Positions 8,208-17,199 of a stretch of DNA of 18,471 nt are shown piece after piece; the stretch's first letter is position 1, and each line of letters begins with the position of its first letter. A program made the translations under genes and the position numbers. The stretch lies in the NCBI GenBank assembly GCA_933822405.4, contig CAKOGP040001391.1, positions 5,062 through 23,532 of the forward strand, given 5' to 3'. This DNA is from Cylindrotheca closterium. Lineage: Eukaryota; Bacillariophyta; Bacillariophyceae; Bacillariales; Bacillariaceae. The notes beneath the pieces were generated by a model. The model was not told where the DNA came from. It saw only the letters and a list, made by a program, of their open reading frames with translations, and searched no databases.

Positions 8208-10695
8208 TCAAGGCTCAAGGATTGAAAGAAGCGACTGGTGTACGGCGTTAACCAAAGTTGATTCCGCCTTTGGCCACCAAAGAGGACAATTGACATGGGT
8301 AGTCAATCTCGGCCTGTCGAGATAACAAACGCTGACATTACCAAAAGCCCTACAAGGCATGCCCGAGATGGTAGTGAAAGGGCATGGTACGTATCTGCCT
8401 ATTGCCACGACAACATCGTCATCATCACCTTCTTGACTATTGTCGGGCGCAGGATCACCTTCTTGTACTTCGTTGTCAACGTTCCCTTCTGGACCATTGT
8501 CAACGTTGCTTCCTTGACCATTGTCGGGAGCAACATCATCACCTTCTTGACTATTGTCGGGCGCAGGATCACCTTCTTGTACTTCATTGTCAACGTCAAC
8601 GTTCCCTTCTGGACCATTGTCAACGTTGCTTCCTTGACCATTGTCGGGAGCAACATCATCACCTTCTTGACTATTGTCGGGCGCAGGATCACCTTCTTGT
8701 ACTTTGTTGTCAACGTTCCCTTCTGGACCATTGTCAACGTTGCTTCCTTGACCATTGTTGGGAGCAACATCATCACCTTCTTGACTATTGTCGGGAGCAG
8801 GATCACCTTCTACTTCGTTGTCAAAGTTCCCTTCCGGACCATTGTCAGCGTTGTTTCCTTGATCCGGGGCGTCGTCAACATTGAAGGGGTCGCCTTCCCC
8901 TTGAGGATTGGAATCCTGAGCCAATCTGACATCACCAATATGACTAGCCGCCGCGGAATCCGCAGGTATCCTATCCTGCAGACTCCTGATGATGGCTTCC
9001 TGCTGTCTAAAGATCTTCACAATATCTTCTGGGTCGCCGTATTGCTTTACATGAGCGTCAAGAAGTGTATCCATTCTTCTTAGTTGTTGTTCGTACCGCA
9101 CCAACTCTCCTACAGTATCATCATTGTGTTGGTGGGCAATGTCGGCATGCGCCTTCATTGTTTCCAATGCCTTGTTAAGCGCACGAAATTTGGCATGACT
9201 GTGTCTCTCTGGATCTTGCTCCAGCACACTACACCGATCCTCTAGAACACAGGTTTGGCGTACTAGCTCCTTGATACAACGCCGCTTTGTTGCAACCATT
9301 TCATCGTTGGCATTTCGGAGCTCCGCCCGTAAACCATCGAGGTTCTCTTCGTCTCGAGAACGCTTCTTTGATGCTTCTTGCAGGGCCGCCCTAGCTTCTT
9401 TGAGCTCCTCATTAGCTCTTTGTTGCTCAGTTCTGCTGCTGTGTACCTCCGCCCGTAAACCATCAAGGTTCTCTTTAGCTCTTTGTTGCTCAGTTCTGCT
9501 GCTGTGTAGCTCCGCCCGTAAACCATCGAGGTTCTCATCAGCTCTTTGTTGTTCAGTTCTGCTGCTGTGTAGCTCAGCTCTGCTGCTGTGTAGCTCCGCC
9601 CGCAAACCATCGAGCTCCTCATCAGCTCTTTGTTGTTCAGTTCTGCTGCTGTGTAGCTCCGCCCACAAACCATCAAGGTTCTCATCAGCTCTTTGTTGTT
9701 CAGTTCTGCTGCTGTGTAGCTCCGCCCGTAAACCATCGAGGTTCTCTTCGTCTCGAGAACGCTTCTTCGATGCTTCTTGCAGGGCCGCCCTAGCTTCTTC
9801 GAGCTCCTCATTAGCTCTTTGTTGCTCAGTTCTGCTGTTGTGGAGCATATCGCACATGGAGCCGTATCCAGATGCCCCACATGTGACAACCACGTTTGGA
9901 TCCTTTACCCGTTCCACGTACATAGGAAGGATTCCAGCATGGAACAATACCCACCTGGTGCAGTACTGACATGCGTACCAACTATCGGAGGGCCCCGTTA
10001 GAGTTGACGTTCCATGTTTGAACGCCAAATAGAAGAAACGTTGGATATTCTCCAGTGCCGGCTCCTGGAGGAGACTATTGTCGAGCTCTCCAGGAATACA
10101 GGCGGCCTGCACAATTAGGGATAACAACATGGGGACGATCTCCCGTTCTTCGGCGGCCCTATGAAACTGTGGGGCTGCCATGCAAGCGTTTTCCGTTGGA
10201 AGAACCTTTCTTACAACGCTGAGAAACGCGCTGATGTTGACCTCTGGGGACTCAAAAAGCGAACGGAGTTTGAGTCGGATCTTTTGATCGTTGGCTTCTC
10301 CCTGTAATGATGACAATATTTTCTTTGATATAGACAAGTTGCGTCCAAGGTTTACTTGTAAGCGCTTCCACTTCACAAGTGTTCAAGACTTCTTCTAATG
10401 GTTCGAAAGGCTCCGTTCTCTTGTCCGTCGCCATCACCAAGTCAGAGCACGAGCTTTCGGAGTAGAACAGCCATCTTCCGTATGTTTCAATTGCTTTTTC
10501 GATTGCGCTGTACTCCATTTGTCCTTCCAAGTCAGTGTGTTCGATCGTTTTTGTTGCAATCAAACTCAATGCACTGGTGAACTCGGTGGGCTTTCGGTAG
10601 GCATCTGGCTCGCCCTCCTTATCTAAGAGAAAGCAATTGAATTGAGCCACCAGTTTTGTCAAGCTTTCCGTGTTGGCTAGCAGCAACGTGGCCAT
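8208..10695 (-). CDS. Repeat-rich coiled-coil protein with acidic C-terminal repeats, predicted two-exon gene
   Basis: Proposed exons are 10695-10372 and 10301-8208, giving about 805 aa. The large frame alone (8208-10376) begins with GTG rather than ATG, and an overlapping frame upstream starts at ATG 10695, so the two are best joined. In large-frame numbering: an N-terminal folded region with C136, C139, C166 and C175; a coiled coil (about 178-470) built from 21-residue units (AELHSSRTEQQRADENLDGL type, three heptads); two basic KKRSR clusters and KRR at 364-366 that could be nuclear signals; four acidic repeats of about 38 residues (about 522-650); and a terminal Cys/His group (C665, C675, C684, H694, C697). 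I recognise no family. A role as a nuclear structural or scaffold protein is only inference. It is divergent from the ORF at 11141. Confidence 0.6.
8427..8880 (-). repeat. 114-bp in-frame repeats encoding the acidic C-terminal array
   Basis: A recurring block can be aligned at 8427, 8541, 8661 and 8775. The spacings are 114, 120 and 114; the 120 comes from a 6-bp in-frame insertion (an extra Val-Asp). On the (-) strand each unit encodes about 38 residues rich in Asp, Asn, Gly and Glu (GDPAPDNSQEGDD type). All length changes keep the frame, which favours coding use. Confidence 0.85.
9315..9850 (-). repeat. 63-bp coding repeats of the coiled coil, flanked by two longer matching blocks
   Basis: The coiled-coil core is made of about five 63-bp units (21 residues, three heptads). 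One unit carries an extra partial copy (the AELHSSR step near residue 261-268). A longer block encoding ANEEL...EARAALQEASKKRSRDEE appears at both ends of the array (about 9340-9430 and 9740-9830 on the + coordinates), so the array looks like a higher-order duplication. Confidence 0.8.
10302..10371 (-). other. Candidate intron (70 nt) in the coiled-coil gene
   Basis: Reading the (-) strand, the ATG-containing upstream frame must shift by one base to continue into the large downstream frame. A GT at 10371-10370 (GTGGAA) paired with TTACAG ending at 10302 removes 70 nt (1 mod 3) and joins ...NTCE to GEANDQ in frame. The strongest-looking donor, GTAAAC at 10355, gives 54 nt with the same acceptor and does not restore the frame. 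It would need the weaker AG a few bases later (58 or 61 nt). A donor further upstream (GTCTTG, 88 nt) also restores frame. The exact splice sites are therefore unresolved, and a simple frameshift mutation is the alternative. Confidence 0.45.
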
Positions 10696-11147
10696 CCTCT
10701 TTTGTTGTGATGACAATTTATGATGTCCAAAAAATGCTGTTGGGTGGAGTACCGCGCGTACGTTAAAAAAAGACGCCGTTTTTTGATGTCCAAAAAATGC
10801 TGTTGGGTGGAGTACCGCGCGTACGTTAAAAAAAGACGCCGTTTTTTTACTGACGACCAATGCTGATGGCTCGCTAAAACCAAACTTCCACAACAAGGGA
10901 CGCATTCAACAGCAATAACTGGGAAAGATGTCAGTCAAGCTTTCCGTGTTGGCTAGCAGCAACGTGGCCATCCTCTTTTGTTGTGATGACAATTTATGAT
11001 GTCCAAAAAATGCTGTTGGGTGGAGTACCGCGCGTACGTTAAAAAAAGACGCCGTTTTTTTACTGACGACCAATGCTGATGGCTCGCTAAAACCAAACTT
11101 CCACAACAAGGGACGCATTCAACAGCAATAACTGGGAAAGATGTCAG
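10658..11147. repeat. Direct duplication of a bidirectional upstream region (276 bp and 213 bp copies)
   Basis: Copy A (about 10658-10934) and copy B (about 10935-11147) match base for base, except that copy A carries an extra 63 bp. Each copy holds the ATG and about the first 13 codons of the (-) coiled-coil gene (ATG at 10695 and again near 10971) and, at the other end, the ATG-TCA start of the (+) ORF (10928 and 11141). Only the outermost copy of each start is linked to a long gene; the inner copies lead to short dead-end frames. The region between should contain the promoter(s), but I see no definite core promoter motif. Confidence 0.85.
10721..10846. repeat. 63-bp perfect tandem duplication inside copy A
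   Basis: The sequence starting TGATGTCC at 10721 recurs at 10784, each copy including ACCGCGCGTACG and an A-run/T-run pair. Copy B has a single unit (10997 onward). Since 63 is a multiple of three, the (-) frame upstream of ATG 10695 stays open across both copies (21 added residues), leaving open an alternative start at 10905. Confidence 0.9.
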
Positions 11148-11659
11148 CCGCAACATTGGAAACAATATGGAGAAAGCGAAAGGATGAGCGCTACAAATTT
11201 GACATGGAAGACATGCTTGAATTAATTGGAAGGAAGAAAGGGGAAGCCGAAAAACAGAAATATCGGCAACAGTGCCGTGATGCCAGCGCCCTAAGAAAGG
11301 TGTTCAGGCGGAGTCTCCACCCCGAAGACGAAGTGATCCTGGCTTACTTGAAAGAAAAGCAGGAACGGAAAATCAAAGAACTATTTGGCCATGAGTATAA
11401 GTTGGAAAGGGAAGTATGCCCAAAACGTCAGTTGGAACTACTCATTCAAAAGTCATGGGCATCCAAAAATATTCTAGCCGACCTCTGGTGGAAGGGTTTT
11501 GAGGTCAAAGACATGCTTGAATTAATTGGAAGGAAGAAAGGGGAGGCAGACAAACAAAAATATCGGCAACAACTTCAGCCACTCCTCACGGTCTACCAGT
11601 GGATTGTTCAAGACTGTCAGGCGCTTGACCGAAAGCATGCGTTGAACAACCTTAGGTAG
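11141..11659 (+). pseudogene. Charged helical ORF with a 100-residue repeat, truncated by retroelement sequence
   Basis: ATG at 11141 opens a 172-codon frame. Residues 1 to about 144 look like real protein: strongly charged, helix-forming, with the segment MLELIGRKKGEAEKQKYRQQ at 11214 and a near-identical segment (EAD for EAE) exactly 300 bases later. From about 11572 the sequence is the antisense of the retroelement tail, so the last about 28 residues before TAG (11657-11659) are foreign. The natural protein was therefore probably a longer array of 100-residue repeats that has been cut. No family is recognised. The start lies at the edge of the duplicated upstream region, head to head with the coiled-coil gene. 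Confidence 0.55.
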
Positions 11660-12309
11660 GTCAGTGGGACCCATATCAAACTGGTTGTGTATCCCGTTGT
11701 TGACCTGTTGGCTGCGCTCTTGTAACTGTACATTGTCCTCCGAGTGTTGTACCGAGTTCCGATGTTCCCACAACTGGAAGCCCAGCAAAATCAACTGATG
11801 CGAGAGGCGTGAGGCCCATAAGGTCGGAGAGCGTTGGCTCCCGCGCGACTGCAGATATTCCTCCTGCAACGGGGCCCATTGATGGGACAATCTTCCTTCC
11901 AATAGCCCTTGGTAGCCAATGCATTGCTGGGATCGGAAGGCGCTGCGCAGTCGACCTGGTACCACTCGGATGGACGGTAGGGATGGATCGCGAACCCCTT
12001 TAAGGAGGGAGAGGAGGGCATGTTTGATGGCCGGATCTGTCACTTGGGTGTCCAGCCATGAATCCAGGGCCACTGTCCGGCGATCCCATTCAGCGCTGGT
12101 GGATGGAGCCATACATCGAGGTACGTGTAGGTGATCTTCGAACTCGCCACAGCATGGGCATGCAGCAGATGTGTCATATCCCCATCGTACCTTAAACTTG
12201 CCAACACCGCACATACCCACCACGTGCTTTGTGGTCCAGCGTTGGACGCCCGCTGGGAGAGATCGCATGGCCCGGGCCAGACTGGTCCAGTCGGTTTCCG
12301 ACTCCGCCT

Positions 12310-13518
12310 CTGGGGTGACCGTGAGTTTCTCGCGCCACCTCTTGCGGAGGGCGGGAAGCGCCACCAGCTCTTGGATGTAGTCTGGGTCCAATCGAGACTG
12401 CTTAACGTCTCCGATATAGAGAGCGGCCAACTCAGTAAAGAAGCGAGCATTGGGTGCAATCAACTGATGGCGGTATGCCACTGCCCAATTATCCACTTCA
12501 ACATTCCTTTTGGACCACCAAGACAGGGACGAAAAGGGCGTAGCGTGGTCAAGGTGACCATACACATGACTAGGCTCCCACGATGCTTTGGAGCGCGCAA
12601 GGGCCTTGTGGAGGGAAGAGACCAGGTCAAACTGCGCCTGGTGGGGAGAGACTCGATTATCACTAAAGGTATTGAGAAGGGCGGAAAACCCATCACACGC
12701 TATCCTTACGCGGGGTTTAGAATGGAGCATAGGCGCCCACTGTTGGAGCAACCAGTCAACAACCATGATGCCTGCGAGCAAGCCGATCAGTTCACTCCGA
12801 TAGACGCTTTGATCCTGGGGCAATCCGGGAGTCTGGCACCGAACAATGATGCGGTCCTTCTCCCCTTTTCGTGGGAGTAGTTGGACGGACGCCGTTCCCA
12901 GGGCTCGCTTGTATGATCCGTCGCTTATCACGCAAAGATGACCAGAGAGTAAGGCCTCCACCAGCCGTCCTTCATCACCGACAATCTCAAGTTCGTTGGG
13001 GGTCCATCCAAAGTACTCGTCAACTTCTGCCGAAGCTGCTTCCCAAGCAGTGAATAATGACGGGTGGAGGACAGGTCGCGGAGACTGATGCTCCAGGCCC
13101 ACCCCCGAAATCACAAACTCCTCTACCCCATGCAGTGGCTGGGTTGTCACTCGGCATACATCATCTGGGAGTGGCTTGGTCCAAAAGGGAACCGACGGCG
13201 AGGGGGCTTCGGCGACGTCAAGGGCTGCTATCGGTCGTTTAATCCCAGCCGTCCTGTGAGATGCAGGCCGCATGTGGAACCTCCAGCTAGAGGAGTAGGA
13301 ACCTGATCGGTGACCGTAGTGTCTCCAAGCGTGTCCATGACGATGAAAGACGCCATGCGTTGGGGAGACCAGCCAGTTCCAGTCGTCGATAGGGTCAAAC
13401 CAAGGGCCCAACGGTTGGCGGAGCTGATGAGAGGGGTCATCCGACTGCAGAAGTGCCCGGGTCAAGGTGTCCTGCCATAGACGCCAGTGATTCCGGTTTG
13501 GTCGAACTGTCCGCGGCC
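12310..13518 (-). repeat. RNase H array unit 1 (1209 bp, 18-bp deletion; joined to natural 3' tail)
   Basis: This is the left-most unit and the last on the coding strand. It differs from the middle units by about five substitutions and an 18-bp deletion, all within its first about 155 bases (deletion near 12462, removing six residues EASNQL-like). The rest matches unit 2. Its left neighbour is the natural element tail (PEAESETDW), showing the native sequence past the repeat boundary. RNase H catalytic residues are all present. Confidence 0.9.
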
Positions 13519-14745
13519 CTGGGGTGACCGTGAGTTTCTCGCGCCACCTCTTGCGGAGGGCGGGAAGCGCAAACAGCTCTTGGATGTAGTCTGGATCCAA
13601 TCGAGACTGCTTAACGCCTCCGATGTAGAGAGCGGCCAACTCAGTAAAGAAGCGAGCATTGGGTGCAATCAGTTGGTTAGAAGCCTCCAACTGATGGCGG
13701 TATGCCACTGCCCAATTATCCACTTCAACATTCCTTTTGGACCACCAAGACAGGGACGAAAAGGGCGTAGCGTGGTCAAGGTGACCATACACATGACTAG
13801 GCTCCCACGATGCTTTGGAGCGCGCAAGGGCCTTGTGGAGGGAAGAGACCAGGTCAAACTGCGCCTGGTGGGGAGAGACTCGATTATCACTAAAGGTATT
13901 GAGAAGGGCGGAAAACCCATCACACGCTATCCTTACGCGGGGTTTAGAATGGAGCATAGGCGCCCACTGTTGGAGCAACCAGTCAACAACCATGATGCCT
14001 GCGAGCAAGCCGATCAGTTCACTCCGATAGACGCTTTGATCCTGGGGCAATCCGGGAGTCTGGCACCGAACAATGATGCGGTCCTTCTCCCCTTTTCGTG
14101 GGAGTAGTTGGACGGACGCCGTTCCCAGGGCTCGCTTGTATGATCCGTCGCTTATCACGCAAAGATGACCAGAGAGTAAGGCCTCCACCAGCCGTCCTTC
14201 ATCACCGACAATCTCAAGTTCGTTGGGGGTCCATCCAAAGTACTCGTCAACTTCTGCCGAAGCTGCTTCCCAAGCAGTGAATAATGACGGGTGGAGGACA
14301 GGTCGCGGAGACTGATGCTCCAGGCCCACCCCCGAAATCACAAACTCCTCTACCCCATGCAGTGGCTGGGTTGTCACTCGGCATACATCATCTGGGAGTG
14401 GCTTGGTCCAAAAGGGAACCGACGGCGAGGGGGCTTCGGCGACGTCAAGGGCTGCTATCGGTCGTTTAATCCCAGCCGTCCTGTGAGATGCAGGCCGCAT
14501 GTGGAACCTCCAGCTAGAGGAGTAGGAACCTGATCGGTGACCGTAGTGTCTCCAAGCGTGTCCATGACGATGAAAGACGCCATGCGTTGGGGAGACCAGC
14601 CAGTTCCAGTCGTCGATAGGGTCAAACCAAGGGCCCAACGGTTGGCGGAGCTGATGAGAGGGGTCATCCGACTGCAGAAGTGCCCGGGTCAAGGTGTCCT
14701 GCCATAGACGCCAGTGATTCCGGTTTGGTCGAACTGTCCGCGGCC
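13519..14745 (-). repeat. RNase H array unit 2 (1227 bp)
   Basis: The first internal junction is at 13518/13519, where CCGCGGCC meets CTGGGGTGACC. It joins the start of the linker (GPRTVRPNRN) to the end of the RNase H region (EKLTVTP) in frame. I see no difference from units 3 and 4. Confidence 0.95.
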
Positions 14746-15972
14746 CTGGGGTGACCGTGAGTTTCTCGCGCCACCTCTTGCGGAGGGCGGGAAGCGCAAA
14801 CAGCTCTTGGATGTAGTCTGGATCCAATCGAGACTGCTTAACGCCTCCGATGTAGAGAGCGGCCAACTCAGTAAAGAAGCGAGCATTGGGTGCAATCAGT
14901 TGGTTAGAAGCCTCCAACTGATGGCGGTATGCCACTGCCCAATTATCCACTTCAACATTCCTTTTGGACCACCAAGACAGGGACGAAAAGGGCGTAGCGT
15001 GGTCAAGGTGACCATACACATGACTAGGCTCCCACGATGCTTTGGAGCGCGCAAGGGCCTTGTGGAGGGAAGAGACCAGGTCAAACTGCGCCTGGTGGGG
15101 AGAGACTCGATTATCACTAAAGGTATTGAGAAGGGCGGAAAACCCATCACACGCTATCCTTACGCGGGGTTTAGAATGGAGCATAGGCGCCCACTGTTGG
15201 AGCAACCAGTCAACAACCATGATGCCTGCGAGCAAGCCGATCAGTTCACTCCGATAGACGCTTTGATCCTGGGGCAATCCGGGAGTCTGGCACCGAACAA
15301 TGATGCGGTCCTTCTCCCCTTTTCGTGGGAGTAGTTGGACGGACGCCGTTCCCAGGGCTCGCTTGTATGATCCGTCGCTTATCACGCAAAGATGACCAGA
15401 GAGTAAGGCCTCCACCAGCCGTCCTTCATCACCGACAATCTCAAGTTCGTTGGGGGTCCATCCAAAGTACTCGTCAACTTCTGCCGAAGCTGCTTCCCAA
15501 GCAGTGAATAATGACGGGTGGAGGACAGGTCGCGGAGACTGATGCTCCAGGCCCACCCCCGAAATCACAAACTCCTCTACCCCATGCAGTGGCTGGGTTG
15601 TCACTCGGCATACATCATCTGGGAGTGGCTTGGTCCAAAAGGGAACCGACGGCGAGGGGGCTTCGGCGACGTCAAGGGCTGCTATCGGTCGTTTAATCCC
15701 AGCCGTCCTGTGAGATGCAGGCCGCATGTGGAACCTCCAGCTAGAGGAGTAGGAACCTGATCGGTGACCGTAGTGTCTCCAAGCGTGTCCATGACGATGA
15801 AAGACGCCATGCGTTGGGGAGACCAGCCAGTTCCAGTCGTCGATAGGGTCAAACCAAGGGCCCAACGGTTGGCGGAGCTGATGAGAGGGGTCATCCGACT
15901 GCAGAAGTGCCCGGGTCAAGGTGTCCTGCCATAGACGCCAGTGATTCCGGTTTGGTCGAACTGTCCGCGGCC
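14746..15972 (-). repeat. RNase H array unit 3 (1227 bp)
   Basis: Same length and apparently the same sequence as units 2 and 4, with the same junction at 14745/14746. Complete RNase H, first Asp codon at 15374-15376. Confidence 0.95.
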
Positions 15973-17199
15973 CTGGGGTGACCGTGAGTTTCTCGCGCCA
16001 CCTCTTGCGGAGGGCGGGAAGCGCAAACAGCTCTTGGATGTAGTCTGGATCCAATCGAGACTGCTTAACGCCTCCGATGTAGAGAGCGGCCAACTCAGTA
16101 AAGAAGCGAGCATTGGGTGCAATCAGTTGGTTAGAAGCCTCCAACTGATGGCGGTATGCCACTGCCCAATTATCCACTTCAACATTCCTTTTGGACCACC
16201 AAGACAGGGACGAAAAGGGCGTAGCGTGGTCAAGGTGACCATACACATGACTAGGCTCCCACGATGCTTTGGAGCGCGCAAGGGCCTTGTGGAGGGAAGA
16301 GACCAGGTCAAACTGCGCCTGGTGGGGAGAGACTCGATTATCACTAAAGGTATTGAGAAGGGCGGAAAACCCATCACACGCTATCCTTACGCGGGGTTTA
16401 GAATGGAGCATAGGCGCCCACTGTTGGAGCAACCAGTCAACAACCATGATGCCTGCGAGCAAGCCGATCAGTTCACTCCGATAGACGCTTTGATCCTGGG
16501 GCAATCCGGGAGTCTGGCACCGAACAATGATGCGGTCCTTCTCCCCTTTTCGTGGGAGTAGTTGGACGGACGCCGTTCCCAGGGCTCGCTTGTATGATCC
16601 GTCGCTTATCACGCAAAGATGACCAGAGAGTAAGGCCTCCACCAGCCGTCCTTCATCACCGACAATCTCAAGTTCGTTGGGGGTCCATCCAAAGTACTCG
16701 TCAACTTCTGCCGAAGCTGCTTCCCAAGCAGTGAATAATGACGGGTGGAGGACAGGTCGCGGAGACTGATGCTCCAGGCCCACCCCCGAAATCACAAACT
16801 CCTCTACCCCATGCAGTGGCTGGGTTGTCACTCGGCATACATCATCTGGGAGTGGCTTGGTCCAAAAGGGAACCGACGGCGAGGGGGCTTCGGCGACGTC
16901 AAGGGCTGCTATCGGTCGTTTAATCCCAGCCGTCCTGTGAGATGCAGGCCGCATGTGGAACCTCCAGCTAGAGGAGTAGGAACCTGATCGGTGACCGTAG
17001 TGTCTCCAAGCGTGTCCATGACGATGAAAGACGCCATGCGTTGGGGAGACCAGCCAGTTCCAGTCGTCGATAGGGTCAAACCAAGGGCCCAACGGTTGGC
17101 GGAGCTGATGAGAGGGGTCATCCGACTGCAGAAGTGCCCGGGTCAAGGTGTCCTGCCATAGACGCCAGTGATTCCGGTTTGGTCGAACTGTCCGCGGCC
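15973..17199 (-). repeat. RNase H array unit 4 (1227 bp)
   Basis: Same length and apparently the same sequence as units 2 and 3, with junctions at 15972/15973 and 17199/17200. Complete RNase H, first Asp codon at 16601-16603. Confidence 0.95.

Noticed and set aside
8295..9083. Long (+) open frame antisense to the acidic repeats
   Set aside because: It mirrors the 114-bp in-frame repeats of the (-) gene. A repeat length divisible by three keeps every frame open, and its hydrophobic low-complexity product has no independent support.
9271..9969. (+) and (-) alternative frames over the coiled-coil repeats
   Set aside because: They are Ser/Cys/Leu-rich shadows of 63-bp units, again a multiple of three, while the coiled-coil frame has clear heptads.
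12912..12922. GACGGATCAT at the RNase H catalytic Asp codons matches the 6862-6998 motif cluster
   Set aside because: The codons for Asp-Gly-Ser-Tyr happen to spell this 10-mer. The four occurrences are copies of one unit, so this counts as a single coincidence.
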